Below are positions 27,231 through 37,011 of a stretch of DNA of 64,000 bases, piece after piece. How positions within the stretch are numbered: the first letter of the stretch is position 1; every line of letters starts with the position of its first letter. The notes beneath the pieces were generated by a model. The model was not told where the DNA came from. It made no database searches and saw only the letters and a list, made by a program, of their open reading frames with translations. Where the stretch lies: positions 124,001-188,000 of the forward strand of contig NZ_SELS01000004.1 in NCBI RefSeq assembly GCF_004197395.1. The letters are read 5' to 3'. This DNA is from Paraburkholderia sp. UYCP14C (GTDB taxonomy: Bacteria; Pseudomonadota; Gammaproteobacteria; Burkholderiales; Burkholderiaceae). A program made the position numbers and the translations under genes.

Positions 27231-29330
27231 ATGTCCGAATTCTCCGAAACGCCTGCGGGCACCGCGGCCGCGGCCGCACCTTCCGAAGCCTCCAGCCCGG
27301 CGCCCGCGCCGCGTCCGCTGCGCGCGATCCAGCCGCTCCCCGATCAACTGATCAGCCAGATCGCCGCCGGCGAAGTGGTCGAGCGGCCGGCATCGGTGGT
27401 CAAGGAACTGCTCGAGAATGCGCTCGACGCGGGCGCGCAGACGCTGCGCATCCTGCTCGACGAAGGCGGCGTCAAACGCATCTCGATCACCGACGACGGC
27501 TGCGGCATCCCCGAGAACGAACTCGTGCTCGCACTGACGCGTCATGCGACCAGCAAGATCCGCTCGCTTGCCGAGCTCGAAGCGGTCGCGACGCTCGGGT
27601 TCCGCGGCGAAGCGCTGGCGTCGATTGCGTCGGTCGCGCAGATGAGCATCACGAGCCGCACGGCCGACGTGCCGCACGCGGTGCGCATCGACGCGGAAAC
27701 CGGCGTGCTGAGTCCCGCCGCCGGCACCCAGGGCACGACGATCGAAGTCCGCGAGCTGTACTTCAACACACCCGCGCGGCGCAAATTCCTGAAGAGCGAA
27801 CAGACCGAACTCGGCCACTGTCTCGAACAGATCCGCCGCGCCGCGCTCGCGCGGCCCGATGTCGCGATTTCGGTACTGCACAACGGCAAGGCCGTCGAAC
27901 ACTGGAACGCGAGCGAGCCGCCCGCGCGCGTCGCGAAGATTCTCGGCGACACGTTCGCGACCGCCCATCTGCCGCTCGACGAATCCGCCGGTCCGCTCGC
28001 GATCTACGGCTGCGCCGGTCTGCCGACCGCGAGCCGCGGTCGCGCCGATCAGCAGTATTTCTTCGTCAACGGCCGCTTCGTGCGTGACAAGCTGCTCACG
28101 CACGCGGTGCGTGCCGCGTATGAAGACGTGTTGCACGGTGAGCGTTATCCGTCGTACGTGCTGTTCCTCGATCTGCCGCCCGAAGGCGTCGACGTGAACG
28201 TGCATCCGTCGAAAATCGAGGTGCGTTTCCGCGATTCGCGCTCGATCCACCAGTTCGTGTTCCATGCGGTGCAGCGCGCGCTCGCGCGGCACGCGGGCGC
28301 GTCGCCGGAAACGACGGCGGGCGGGCATGCGGCACATCTTGAGCCGTCGGCCGGCGGATCGGCTTCATTTGGGTCGACGCCGCTCGGTGGGACAAGCGGC
28401 GTAGGCGACGGGATTGGCGCGGGCGCTGGTGTTTCGAGCAGCGCTGGCTTCGGCGCCGGCAGCGGCGGCGGCTTTGGCGGCGGCGGCAGCGGATTCAGCG
28501 CCTCAGGTGCAATGCAGCCCGGCAACACGTGGATGCGCCAGGCGCGCATGACGCAAGGCACGCTACCGGTCGCGCAACCGCTCGCCGGTTACGATGCGCT
28601 GTTCGGCCGCAAGGATCCGCTTGCCGGCCGGGTCGAAGGCGCGTCGCTGTTCGAAGCGCGCGACTCGGCAACCGACACGACTCCGCCGTACGATTCAGCA
28701 CCGTTCGCAGCGCGCCTCGCATCCCCAGCATTCGACGCCACCGACGACCAGCCGCTCGGCTTCGCGCTCGGCCAGATCCACGGCATCTATGTGCTCGCGC
28801 AGAACCGCCACGGGCTCGTGATCGTCGACATGCATGCCGCGCACGAGCGCATCCTGTACGAGCAGTTCAAGAACGCGCTCGCCGATCGCGCGATTGCCGT
28901 GCAGCCGCTGCTGATCCCGCAGACGATGCAGGCCGATCCGGTCGAGATCGGCACGGTCGAGGAAGAGCGCGATACGCTCGATGCGCTCGGCTTCGACCTC
29001 GCGGTGCTGTCGCCGACCACGCTCGCGATCCGCGCGGTCCCCGCTTTGCTGAAGGACGCCGACCTGCAAGCGCTCGCGCGCGCGGTGCTGTCCGACCTGC
29101 ACGCGTTCGGCGGCTCGCGCGTGCTGACCGAGCGTCAGCACGAACTGCTCGGCACGCTCGCGTGCCATCACGCGGTACGCGCGAACCGGCGCCTGACGCT
29201 CGACGAAATGAACGCGCTGTTGCGCCAGATGGAAGCGACCGAGCGCGCCGACCAGTGCAACCACGGGCGTCCGACCTGGTATCAGCTGACGCTGGCCGAT
29301 CTCGATCGGCTGTTCATGCGCGGCCAGTAA
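27231..29330 (+). CDS. mutL: DNA mismatch repair protein MutL
   Basis: 699 residues. The N-terminal GHKL ATPase has [23 protein letters not shown] and [13 protein letters not shown]; a transducer domain and a Gly/Ser-rich linker (about 350-430, with [10 protein letters not shown]-type runs) follow. The C-terminal dimerisation domain contains [12 protein letters not shown], matching the endonuclease pattern DQHA-x2-E-x4-E except Q to M, and a terminal CNHGRPTW. The last two suggest a latent metal-dependent nicking activity, unlike E. coli MutL. Its message may be leaderless. miaA follows after 20 bases and is likely co-transcribed. Confidence 0.96.
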   Translation: MSEFSETPAGTAAAAAPSEASSPAPAPRPLRAIQPLPDQLISQIAAGEVVERPASVVKELLENALDAGAQTLRILLDEGGVKRISITDDGCGIPENELVLALTRHATSKIRSLAELEAVATLGFRGEALASIASVAQMSITSRTADVPHAVRIDAETGVLSPAAGTQGTTIEVRELYFNTPARRKFLKSEQTELGHCLEQIRRAALARPDVAISVLHNGKAVEHWNASEPPARVAKILGDTFATAHLPLDESAGPLAIYGCAGLPTASRGRADQQYFFVNGRFVRDKLLTHAVRAAYEDVLHGERYPSYVLFLDLPPEGVDVNVHPSKIEVRFRDSRSIHQFVFHAVQRALARHAGASPETTAGGHAAHLEPSAGGSASFGSTPLGGTSGVGDGIGAGAGVSSSAGFGAGSGGGFGGGGSGFSASGAMQPGNTWMRQARMTQGTLPVAQPLAGYDALFGRKDPLAGRVEGASLFEARDSATDTTPPYDSAPFAARLASPAFDATDDQPLGFALGQIHGIYVLAQNRHGLVIVDMHAAHERILYEQFKNALADRAIAVQPLLIPQTMQADPVEIGTVEEERDTLDALGFDLAVLSPTTLAIRAVPALLKDADLQALARAVLSDLHAFGGSRVLTERQHELLGTLACHHAVRANRRLTLDEMNALLRQMEATERADQCNHGRPTWYQLTLADLDRLFMRGQ

Positions 29331-29350
29331 CGCGCCTCGTTCGCTTGCTC

Positions 29351-30295
29351 ATGACGTCACGCCCTACTCCGATTCCCTGCCTGCTCGGCCCGACCGCATC
29401 CGGCAAGACCGCCGCCGCGCTCGCGCTTGCCGCGCGGCGGCCGGTCGAAATCATCAGCGTCGATTCGGCGCTCGTCTATCGCGAGATGGACATCGGCACC
29501 GCGAAGCCGACCGCGGAAGAACGCGCGGTCGCGCCGCATCATCTGATCGATATCGTCGATCCGGCCGGCTCGTACTCGGCCGCGCAGTTTCGTGCCGATA
29601 CTTTGCGGCTCGTCGGCGAGATTCATGCGCGCGGGCGGTTGCCGCTGCTGGTCGGCGGCACGATGCTGTACTACAAGGCGCTCACGCAGGGCCTCAACGA
29701 CCTGCCCGGCGCCGACGCCGAAATCCGCGCGACGCTCGACGCCGACGCCGCCCGCGACGGCTGGCCGGCGCTTCACGCGCGGCTCGCCGGAATCGATCCG
29801 GTCACGGCCGCGCGTCTCGCGCCGAACGATTCGCAGCGCATCCAGCGCGCGCTGGAAGTGTTCATGCTGTCCGGCCAGCCGATGTCGACGCTGCTCGCCG
29901 CGCCCGCACCCACCGACGACTCCGCGTCGGCATGGCGCTTCGTGCCGGTCGCGCTGGAGCCGTCCGAGCGCGGCGTGCTGCACGCACGCATCGAGCAGCG
30001 CTTCGATGCGATGCTCGCGCACGGTTTCATCGATGAAGTCGTGAAACTGCGCGCGCGCGGCGACCTGCTGCCCGAGATGCCCTCGATGCGCTGCGTCGGG
30101 TATCGGCAGGTGTGGGAATACCTCGACGGCGCGGTCGACTATCGGACCATGCGCGACAAGGGCATCTTCGCGACGCGGCAACTCTGCAAGCGACAGCTCA
30201 CCTGGCTGCGCAGCATGCCGGAGAGACAGGTCGTGGATTGCTGCGATCCGCACGCGACGGCGCGGGTGGTGGAGTTGATCGAGACACTGGTTTGA
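29351..30295 (+). CDS. miaA: tRNA dimethylallyltransferase
   Basis: Adds the dimethylallyl group to A37 of tRNAs that read UNN codons. 314 residues, normal. The P-loop is [11 protein letters not shown], followed by [20 protein letters not shown] (substrate-binding DSxQVY-type motif, here SALVYR). The C-terminus has [18 protein letters not shown] and [15 protein letters not shown], the tRNA-binding signatures. Follows mutL by 20 bases, the same mutL-miaA pairing as in enterobacteria. A 14-base tandem repeat lies just downstream. Confidence 0.96.
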   Translation: MTSRPTPIPCLLGPTASGKTAAALALAARRPVEIISVDSALVYREMDIGTAKPTAEERAVAPHHLIDIVDPAGSYSAAQFRADTLRLVGEIHARGRLPLLVGGTMLYYKALTQGLNDLPGADAEIRATLDADAARDGWPALHARLAGIDPVTAARLAPNDSQRIQRALEVFMLSGQPMSTLLAAPAPTDDSASAWRFVPVALEPSERGVLHARIEQRFDAMLAHGFIDEVVKLRARGDLLPEMPSMRCVGYRQVWEYLDGAVDYRTMRDKGIFATRQLCKRQLTWLRSMPERQVVDCCDPHATARVVELIETLV

Positions 30296-30323
30296 GACGC
30301 CGGTCGGCGGGAGGAAATCAGGA

Positions 30324-30406
30324 GGGATGTAAAGCGGGGACTTGAAGCGCGGGATTTGAAGCGGGAGATTTGAAGAGAGGGATTTAAAGCAAAGGTTTCG
30401 AAGCCC
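30324..30406. repeat. 14-base tandem repeat (about six copies) between miaA and purM
   Basis: Six imperfect units of consensus GGGATTTGAAGCGG: 30324-30336 (13 bases), 30337-30350, 30351-30364, 30365-30378, 30379-30392 and 30393-30406. Divergence is greatest at the ends. It lies between the convergent ends of miaA and purM, not coding. Copy number is likely variable between strains. Confidence 0.85.
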
Positions 30407-30450
30407 GCGCGGCGCGCCATTGCGGCGCGCCACGCGAACCCTCGTCAAAC

Positions 30451-31506
30451 TTAGACCACGACCGTCTGCGCTTCGCCCGCCGCGCTTTCACGGACCGTGC
30501 CGATCTTCCAGACCTGCTCGCCCGCCGCGGACAGCAGACCGATCGCCGCTTCGGCATCGGCCGCCGACACGATCACCGCCATACCGATACCGCAGTTGAA
30601 GACGCGATGCATTTCAGCATCGGCGACACCGCCGTGCTGCTGCAGCCACGAGAACAACGGCGGCAGCGGCCATGCGCGATGGTCGAGCTCGGCCGTCAGA
30701 CCCTCGCGCAGCACGCGCGGAATGTTCTCGACGAGGCCGCCGCCCGTGATGTGCGCCATGCCCTTCACCTCGATCTGCTGCATCAGCGCGAGCAGCGGCT
30801 TCACGTAGATGCGCGTCGGCGCCATCAGCGCGTCCGCGAGCGAGCGGCCGTCGAAGTCTGCGTTCAGATCGGGATTAGCGCGCTCGATGATCTTGCGCAC
30901 CAGCGAGAAGCCGTTCGAATGGATGCCGCTCGACGCGAGCCCGAGCACCACGTCGCCCGGAGCGATCTTGCTGCCGTCGATGAGCTTGCTCTTTTCCACC
31001 GCGCCGACCGCGAAACCAGCCAGATCGTATTCGCCGTCCGGGTACATGCCCGGCATTTCCGCGGTTTCACCGCCGATCAGCGCGCAGCCCGACAGCTCGC
31101 AGCCTTGCGCAATGCCCTTCACGACAGTCGCCGCCGTGCCGACGTCGAGCTTGCCGCAGGCGAAATAGTCGAGGAAGAACAACGGCTCGGCGCCCTGCAC
31201 GAGGATGTCGTTGACGCTCATCGCGACCAGATCCTGGCCGACCGTGTCGTGCTTGTTCAGCTGGAACGCGAGACGCAGCTTGGTGCCGACACCGTCGGTG
31301 CCGGACACGAGCACCGGCTCCTTGTACTTCTTCGGCACTTCGAACAGCGCGCCGAATCCACCGATGCCGCCCAGCACGCCGTCGCGCAGGGTCTTCTTGG
31401 CAAAGGGCTTGATGGCATCGACGAGGGCGTCGCCCGCATCGATGTCCACGCCGGCGTCGCGATACGACAAACCTTGGGCGTCAGGGGCGGATTTCGGTTG
31501 ATTCAT
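30451..31506 (-). CDS. purM: phosphoribosylformylglycinamidine cyclo-ligase (AIR synthetase)
   Basis: Fifth step of purine synthesis: ATP-dependent closure of FGAM to AIR. 351 residues. Clear PurM features are [18 protein letters not shown] at the N-terminus, [44 protein letters not shown] and [16 protein letters not shown] at 31506 begins [12 protein letters not shown]. Divergent from hda; both may use the -10 elements in the palindrome at 31527-31543. Convergent with miaA. Confidence 0.97.
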   Translation of the reverse strand: MNQPKSAPDAQGLSYRDAGVDIDAGDALVDAIKPFAKKTLRDGVLGGIGGFGALFEVPKKYKEPVLVSGTDGVGTKLRLAFQLNKHDTVGQDLVAMSVNDILVQGAEPLFFLDYFACGKLDVGTAATVVKGIAQGCELSGCALIGGETAEMPGMYPDGEYDLAGFAVGAVEKSKLIDGSKIAPGDVVLGLASSGIHSNGFSLVRKIIERANPDLNADFDGRSLADALMAPTRIYVKPLLALMQQIEVKGMAHITGGGLVENIPRVLREGLTAELDHRAWPLPPLFSWLQQHGGVADAEMHRVFNCGIGMAVIVSAADAEAAIGLLSAAGEQVWKIGTVRESAAGEAQTVVV

Positions 31507-31526
31507 GGGGAAGAGCAAGAAGGTCG

Positions 31527-31543
31527 GTAAAATGCGATTTTAC
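31527..31543. promoter_or_regulatory. palindrome carrying back-to-back -10 elements (purM / hda side)
   Basis: GTAAAA-TGCGA-TTTTAC is a perfect inverted repeat. Read rightward it contains TAAAAT (31528-31533) and read leftward it contains TAAAAT as well. The leftward one lies 30 bases before the purM ATG, a sensible promoter position. The rightward one is 250 bases before hda. The rest of 31507-31782 has no gene. Confidence 0.45.
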
Positions 31544-31782
31544 CCGATGCTGGCCGCCCGGCTGGAATTCGCGCGTTCCGACGAGATCCTGGAAACGACT
31601 TTGCAACACGATACCCCGATTCCGGCGCCGCCGACCCGCACAATTCCGTTAGCCGCGCTTCGCGACCCGCGGCCTCACGACCCGGCGAGCACGCTTCACG
31701 ACAACTGAGCGCCTGGCAACGTTCCAGGCCCCGAGGACCGGACCACTCGCGGCCCGAGCCTCATTTTCGGCATTAACCTACT

Positions 31783-32535
31783 GTGCTTCGTCAACTGACG
31801 CTCGATCTCGGCACCCCGCCGCCATCGACATTCGACAATTTCTTCGCCGGCGCCAACGCCGAGCTGGTCACGCGCCTGCGTGAGCTCGACGACGCGCTCG
31901 CTTCCGGGCCGGTCGCCGATCGCACCTTCTACATCTGGGGCGAAGCCGGCAGCGGCCGCACGCACCTGTTGCAGGCACTCGTGCAAGAAGCGCCGCCGGG
32001 GCATGCGCGCTACGCCGGCCCGCAGAGCAGCCTCGCCGCCTTCGGTTTCGATCCGCGTGTCGCGCTCTATGCGATCGACGACTGCGACGCGCTGTCGGCC
32101 GCGCAGCAGATCGCCGTGTTCAACCTGTTCAACGAAGTGCGCGCGCATCCGACCAGCGCGCTCGTCGCCGCGGGCAACGCGGCGCCGATCGGCATGACGG
32201 TGCGTGAAGATTTGCGCACGCGCCTCGGCTGGGGTCTCGTGTTCCACCTCGCGCCGCTGCCCGACGCCGCCAAGGCCGCGGTACTCAAACGCGCGGCGCG
32301 CGAGCGCGGCATCATGCTCGCCGACGACGTGCCGGCCTACCTGCTCACGCACTTTCGCCGCGACATGCCGAGCCTGATGGCACTGCTCGACGCGCTCGAC
32401 CGCTTCTCGCTCGAACAGAAGCGCGCAGTCACGCTGCCGCTGTTGCGCACCATGCTCGCGTCGCCCGATCCCGCCACCATGCCGGGTTCACACGCCGGCG
32501 TTCCCGCTTCAAGTAAAATAGGCCCCCATGGCTAA
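31783..32535 (+). CDS. hda: DnaA regulatory inactivator Hda
   Basis: 250-residue DnaA-like AAA+ protein that, bound to the sliding clamp, stimulates ATP hydrolysis by DnaA to prevent re-initiation. It starts with GTG, giving MLRQLTLDL; QLTLDL near the N-terminus is the clamp-binding motif. The Walker A is GEAGSGRTHLL and Walker B LYAIDDCDAL, with the arginine-bearing sensor regions following. It lacks the DnaA DNA-binding domain IV. Its 3' end overlaps the next gene by eight bases. The start is fixed by the clamp motif. Confidence 0.93.
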   Translation: MLRQLTLDLGTPPPSTFDNFFAGANAELVTRLRELDDALASGPVADRTFYIWGEAGSGRTHLLQALVQEAPPGHARYAGPQSSLAAFGFDPRVALYAIDDCDALSAAQQIAVFNLFNEVRAHPTSALVAAGNAAPIGMTVREDLRTRLGWGLVFHLAPLPDAAKAAVLKRAARERGIMLADDVPAYLLTHFRRDMPSLMALLDALDRFSLEQKRAVTLPLLRTMLASPDPATMPGSHAGVPASSKIGPHG

Positions 32536-33214
32536 TCTTGCACTCTTCGATCTCGACCACACGCTCATTCCCACCGACAGCGACCACGAATGGGGCCGCT
32601 TCATGGTGAAAAAAGGCATGGTCGACGCCGAAAATTTCGCCCGTGAAAACGACCGCTTCTACGCCGACTACAAGGCCGGCAAGCTCGACATTCACGCTTA
32701 TCTGATCGCCATGCTGACGCCGCTCGCGAAGTACACGCGCGCGCAGCTCGCCGACCTGCATGCGCAGTACATGCACGAAGTGATTACGCCGGCCATCCAG
32801 CCGGTGGCGATCGAACTCGTGAAACAGCACCGCGAAGCGGGCGACCTGTGCTGCGTCGTCACGGCGACCAACGAATTCATCACGCGGCCGATCGCGCAGG
32901 CGTTCGGCGTCGACACGCTGATCGCGTGCGAGATGGAGACCGTCGGCGGCGAGCCGCACGGCGCCTACACCGGCCGTCCGACCGGCACGCCGAGCTACAA
33001 GGAAGGCAAGATCGTGCGCACCGAAATGTGGCTCGCGTCGCTCGGCAAGAGCTGGAGCGACTTCGAGCACAGCTATTTCTATAGCGACTCGCACAACGAC
33101 ATCCCGCTGCTCGAAAAAGTCACCGATCCCATCGCGACCAATCCGGACGACACGTTGCGCGCCCATGCGCAGGCCAAAGGCTGGCGCATCCTCGAACTCT
33201 TCCAACCCTCGTGA
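32528..33214 (+). CDS. HAD-IB family phosphatase (SerB-like)
   Basis: 228-residue cytoplasmic haloacid-dehalogenase phosphatase. Motif I is FDLDHTLIP with both aspartates, motif II is VVTATNEFIT, and motif IV is YSDSHNDIPLLEKV. The SerB-type helical cap (about residues 15-85) places it in subfamily IB, with phosphoserine or a related phosphomonoester as likely substrate; the true substrate is unknown. It overlaps hda by eight bases and pcnB by four. A TAAAAT hexamer (32514-32519) lies eight bases before its ATG inside hda, so it may also have its own leaderless transcript. Confidence 0.88.
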   Translation: MANLALFDLDHTLIPTDSDHEWGRFMVKKGMVDAENFARENDRFYADYKAGKLDIHAYLIAMLTPLAKYTRAQLADLHAQYMHEVITPAIQPVAIELVKQHREAGDLCCVVTATNEFITRPIAQAFGVDTLIACEMETVGGEPHGAYTGRPTGTPSYKEGKIVRTEMWLASLGKSWSDFEHSYFYSDSHNDIPLLEKVTDPIATNPDDTLRAHAQAKGWRILELFQPS

Positions 33215-34839
33215 TCAAGAAACTCATCCGCAAGCTATTCGGCCAGGACGCGGCCACCGCTGACGACACGCTGTCCGCCGAAACCCGCGCCGAGGCCAGC
33301 GCCGACGGCGATGCTCATGCCAGCAAGCCGGCGCGCGGCAAGTCCGCTTCCGGCACGACCGCTTCCGGCACGACCGCGCGGCCGCGTCGCAAGTCCGCCG
33401 GCACCGCTGCCGCCGCCAAAGCGCCGCCCGAGCCGGACGTCCCCGTCATCATCCCGCACGATGTGCACGGCATCGACCCCACGCTGATCTCGCGCAACGC
33501 GATCCGCGTGACCGAGGGCCTGCAACAGGCGGGCTTTCGCGCGTTCATCGTCGGCGGCGCGGTGCGCGACCTGCTGCTCGGCATAAAACCGAAAGACTTC
33601 GACGTCGCGACCGACGCGACGCCCGAACAGGTGCAGAAGCTGTTTCGCCGCGCGCGCATCATCGGCCGGCGCTTCCAGATCGTGCACGTGCAGTTCGGCC
33701 AGGAAATCATCGAGACCTCGACGTTCCGCGCACTGGTCGATCCGCCCGCGGCCGACGCGCCGCCGCCGAAGCGTCTGAAGCGCGACGAGCTCGACCGTCG
33801 CACCCACGCGGTCGACGCGAGCGGCCGCGTGCTGCGCGACAACGTGTGGGGCGAGCAGCACGAAGACGCCACGCGCCGCGACTTCACGATCAACGCGATG
33901 TACTACGATCCGGCCACGCAAACCGTGCTGGACTACCACAACGGCATGGCCGACATGCGCGCGCGCCTGTTGCGCATGATCGGCGACCCGGCCACGCGCT
34001 ATCGCGAGGACCCGGTGCGTATGCTGCGCGTCGTGCGCTTCGCCGCCAAGCTCGACTTCGAGATCGACGACGCCACGCGCGCACCGATCGAGAAGATGGC
34101 CGATCTGATCAACAACGTGCCCGCCGCGCGTCTGTTCGACGAAATGCTGAAGCTGATGCTGTCGGGTCACGCGCTCGCGTGCCTGAAGCGGCTGCGTCAG
34201 GAAGGCCTGCATCACGGGCTGCTGCCGTTGCTCGACGTCGTGCTCGAGCAGCCGACCGGCGAGAAATTTATTTCTCTGGCACTCTCTAATACCGATGCAC
34301 GTGTGCTCGCCGGCAAGCCGGTGTCGCCGGGCTTCCTGTTCGCGACGCTGTTGTGGCACGACGTGCAGCAGCGCTGGCAGAAGTTCGAGTCCGAAGGCGA
34401 GTACCCGGTGCCCGCGCTGCATCGCGCGATGGACGAAGTGCTCGACATGCAGACCGAAAAGCTCGCGATCCACAAGCGCTTCTCGGCCGACATGCGCGAG
34501 ATCTGGGGCCTGCAACTGCGCCTCGAAAAACGCTCGGGCCGCAGCGCGCTGAAGCTGCTGGAACACCAAAGATTTAGAGCGGGGTATGATTTCCTCCTGT
34601 TGCGCTGCGCATCGGGCGAACTCGACGAGTCGGTCGGTGCGTGGTGGACGGAGTTCATCGAAGGAGACGCCGCCGCGCGCGAGGCATTGCTCACGCAAGG
34701 CGGGAAGGACCGGAGCCCTAGAAAACGACGGCGGCGCGGTGGCGCCAGAAACCGCAAATCAGGTGACGGAGTGGAGGGCGGCACTTCCGCCGAACGCACG
34801 GACAACGACGCGGGTCATGAAGGCCCGCACGAAGACTGA
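33211..34839 (+). CDS. pcnB: poly(A) polymerase I
   Basis: 542 residues. It adds poly(A) tails that promote RNA decay. An N-terminal basic, Ala/Ser/Lys-rich region (about 1-75) includes a perfect 15-base DNA duplication (33346-33360 and 33361-33375). The nucleotidyltransferase core has FIVGGAVRDLLLGIKPKDFDVATDATPEQV and FRRARIIGRRFQIVHVQFG, then RRDFTINAMYYDP. The C-terminus is strongly basic (RKRRRRGGARNRK), typical of PcnB rather than the CCA-adding enzyme. It starts with GTG overlapping the preceding stop (GTGA). Confidence 0.94.
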   Translation: MIKKLIRKLFGQDAATADDTLSAETRAEASADGDAHASKPARGKSASGTTASGTTARPRRKSAGTAAAAKAPPEPDVPVIIPHDVHGIDPTLISRNAIRVTEGLQQAGFRAFIVGGAVRDLLLGIKPKDFDVATDATPEQVQKLFRRARIIGRRFQIVHVQFGQEIIETSTFRALVDPPAADAPPPKRLKRDELDRRTHAVDASGRVLRDNVWGEQHEDATRRDFTINAMYYDPATQTVLDYHNGMADMRARLLRMIGDPATRYREDPVRMLRVVRFAAKLDFEIDDATRAPIEKMADLINNVPAARLFDEMLKLMLSGHALACLKRLRQEGLHHGLLPLLDVVLEQPTGEKFISLALSNTDARVLAGKPVSPGFLFATLLWHDVQQRWQKFESEGEYPVPALHRAMDEVLDMQTEKLAIHKRFSADMREIWGLQLRLEKRSGRSALKLLEHQRFRAGYDFLLLRCASGELDESVGAWWTEFIEGDAAAREALLTQGGKDRSPRKRRRRGGARNRKSGDGVEGGTSAERTDNDAGHEGPHED

Positions 34840-34890
34840 CGCGGCGTTCGCGGAAAAGCCGTCAAAACGATAGTTGCAGGAAGTTATGCC

Positions 34891-35433
34891 ATGACGGTTG
34901 CTTATCTTGGCCTCGGCGCGAATCTCGGGGACGCGCGCCAGACCCTGAAAGACGCGGTGGTGTGCCTCGCACAACAGCACGCCATCACCGTGCTCGCGAA
35001 ATCGAGCCTGTATCGTACTGCCCCGATCGACGCGGGCGGCGACGACTATTTCAACTGCGTCGTGAAGCTGGAAACGACGCTCCCCGTGCGGCATCTGCTT
35101 GCGCTGTGCCACAAGATCGAGCATCAGTTCGGCCGTGAACGGCCGTTCCGCAATGCGCCGCGCACGCTCGATCTCGACATCCTGCTGTATGGCGATCAAT
35201 CCATCGACGAAGCCGACCTGATCGTGCCGCATCCACGCCTCGTCGAGCGCGCGTTTGCGCTAGTGCCGCTCGTCGAGATCGACGCGGCGATCGTCATTCC
35301 GCGGCATGGCCAGGCCGCCGCGCTGCTCGACAGCGTCAGCGATCAGCGCATCGAGAAGGTGAAGTCGCCCTGCCAGTGCCCGATGCTCAGTGCGCTCACC
35401 GGCGATTCCGCCGAGAAAGGCCGCTGCGAATGA
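34891..35433 (+). CDS. folK: 6-hydroxymethyl-7,8-dihydropterin pyrophosphokinase
   Basis: Transfers pyrophosphate from ATP to the pterin in folate synthesis. 180 residues with YLGLGANLGDARQTL, SSLYRTAPIDAGGDDYFNCV and the HPPK signature RPFRNAPRTLDLDILLYGD. It follows pcnB by 51 bases, the pcnB-folK order seen widely in proteobacteria, and overlaps the kinase gene by four bases. AGGAAG precedes the ATG. The C-terminal Cys-containing tail is not conserved in the family as far as I know. Confidence 0.95.
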   Translation: MTVAYLGLGANLGDARQTLKDAVVCLAQQHAITVLAKSSLYRTAPIDAGGDDYFNCVVKLETTLPVRHLLALCHKIEHQFGRERPFRNAPRTLDLDILLYGDQSIDEADLIVPHPRLVERAFALVPLVEIDAAIVIPRHGQAAALLDSVSDQRIEKVKSPCQCPMLSALTGDSAEKGRCE

Positions 35434-36110
35434 GTTCGCCGCCGCTCACGGTCACCGCGCCCCACTTGCACCCGCCGTTCGGCTATATCGCGATCGAGGG
35501 GCCGATCGGCGTCGGCAAAACCTCGCTCGCGCGGCGCCTCGCACAACGCTGGTCGATGCACGAACTGTTCGAGCGCTCGCAAGACAATCCGTTTCTCGAG
35601 CGCTTCTATCGCGACACCACGCGCTATGCACTGCCGGTGCAGTTGCAGTTCGCGCTGCAACGCGCGCAGCAGGCGCAGCAAGTGAGCGCCGCGCAGGCGA
35701 GCGGCACGCCGCTAATCGCCGACTTCATCACGCAGCGAAACGACGTGTTCGCGCGTCTGATCTTGCAGGAAGACGAGTGGCAGCTGTATCGCACGCTGGC
35801 CGCGCGGCTCGCCGTCAGCGCGCCGGAGCCGGACTTCGTCGTCTATCTGCAGGCGAGCCCCGAGGTGCTGTTCGCGCGCATCCAGAAGCGCGCGGTGCCG
35901 ATGGAGCTGCAGATTTCCGATGCCTATCTGCGCGCGCTGTGCGACGCGTACAACGAATTCTTCTACCACTACGACCGCGCGCCCGTGCTGACGGTCAACG
36001 CCGAACATCTGAATCCGCTCGACTCCGACGCGGACCTTGCGCTGCTCGCCGAACGCATCGAAACGATGCGCGGCCGCAAGGAATTCTTCGTCAAAGCCAC
36101 GTCGCTGTGA
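35430..36110 (+). CDS. deoxynucleoside kinase family protein (deoxyadenosine/deoxyguanosine kinase)
   Basis: 226 residues of the dNK superfamily. Walker A is [16 protein letters not shown]; then [29 protein letters not shown] (substrate-pocket helix), a [20 protein letters not shown] strand-helix and a lid with R residues. It phosphorylates deoxypurine nucleosides in salvage, by family inference; Burkholderiales place this gene between folK and panB. The ATG overlaps the folK stop (ATGA), which sets the start. Confidence 0.88.
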   Translation: MSSPPLTVTAPHLHPPFGYIAIEGPIGVGKTSLARRLAQRWSMHELFERSQDNPFLERFYRDTTRYALPVQLQFALQRAQQAQQVSAAQASGTPLIADFITQRNDVFARLILQEDEWQLYRTLAARLAVSAPEPDFVVYLQASPEVLFARIQKRAVPMELQISDAYLRALCDAYNEFFYHYDRAPVLTVNAEHLNPLDSDADLALLAERIETMRGRKEFFVKATSL

Positions 36111-36147
36111 GCGGCGCGGCCTGTTCATTTTTCTCACTGGATTGACC

Positions 36148-36963
36148 ATGACTTATTTGCAGGAGACGAGCCGGAGCGCAGTCACCGTGCCGAAACTGCA
36201 GGCGATGCGCGAGGCCGGCGAAAAGATCGCGATGCTCACCTGCTACGACGCGAGCTTCGCCGCGCTGCTCGATCGCGCGGGCGTCGATGCGCTGCTGATC
36301 GGCGACTCGCTCGGCAACGTGCTGCAAGGCCAGGCGACCACGCTGCCGGTGTCGCTGGCCGACATCGCGTATCACACCGCGAGCGTCGCGCGCGCGAGGC
36401 CGTCGGCACTGATCGTCGCCGACCTGCCTTTCGGCACGTACGGCACGCGCGAAGACGCGTTCAGGAGCTCGGTCGAACTGATGCGCGCGGGCGCTCAGAT
36501 GGTCAAGCTCGAAGGCGGCGAATGGCTCACGGACACGGTGCGGTTTCTGGTCGAGCGCTCGATTCCGGTGTGCGCCCACGTGGGTCTCACGCCGCAGTCG
36601 GTGCATGCGTTCGGTGGCTTCAAGGTGCAGGGCAAGACCGAAGCGGGCGCGAGCCAGCTGCTGCGCGACTCGCTCGCTGTTCAGGAAGCAGGAGCTCAAC
36701 TGATCGTGATGGAAGCGATCCCGTCGCAACTCGCGGGCGAGGTCACGCAACAACTGCGCATTCCGACGATCGGCATCGGCGCGGGCCTCGACTGCTCGGG
36801 TCAGGTGCTCGTGCTGCACGACATGCTCGGGATCTTCCCCGGCAAGCGGCCACGCTTCGTGAAGGATTTCATGCAAGGACAGCCCAATATTCAGGCGGCT
36901 GTCGAGGCGTATGTGCGGGCGGTGAAGGATGGGACGTTTCCGGGCGCCGAGCACACGTTTTGA
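36148..36963 (+). CDS. panB: 3-methyl-2-oxobutanoate hydroxymethyltransferase
   Basis: Makes ketopantoate from 2-oxoisovalerate and methylene-THF, the first step of pantothenate/CoA synthesis. The 271 residues form a TIM barrel with [33 protein letters not shown] (metal-binding Asp) and [29 protein letters not shown] and [18 protein letters not shown] follow; all are diagnostic. It lies 37 bases after the kinase gene and ends the run that begins at hda. panC is not adjacent. A perfect hairpin follows. Confidence 0.97.
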   Translation: MTYLQETSRSAVTVPKLQAMREAGEKIAMLTCYDASFAALLDRAGVDALLIGDSLGNVLQGQATTLPVSLADIAYHTASVARARPSALIVADLPFGTYGTREDAFRSSVELMRAGAQMVKLEGGEWLTDTVRFLVERSIPVCAHVGLTPQSVHAFGGFKVQGKTEAGASQLLRDSLAVQEAGAQLIVMEAIPSQLAGEVTQQLRIPTIGIGAGLDCSGQVLVLHDMLGIFPGKRPRFVKDFMQGQPNIQAAVEAYVRAVKDGTFPGAEHTF

Positions 36964-36971
36964 TGCCCGTT

Positions 36972-36991
36972 TGCCGCGCGAGCGCGCGGCA
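36972..36991. terminator. hairpin between convergent panB and pabBC
   Basis: TGCCGCGCG (36972-36980) and CGCGCGGCA (36983-36991) are exact reverse complements and form a compact GC stem followed by a T-rich stretch (TTCCGGTTTGTTT). Likely terminator for panB, possibly for both genes. Confidence 0.55.
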
Positions 36992-37011
36992 TTCCGGTTT
37001 GTTTCAGTGCG

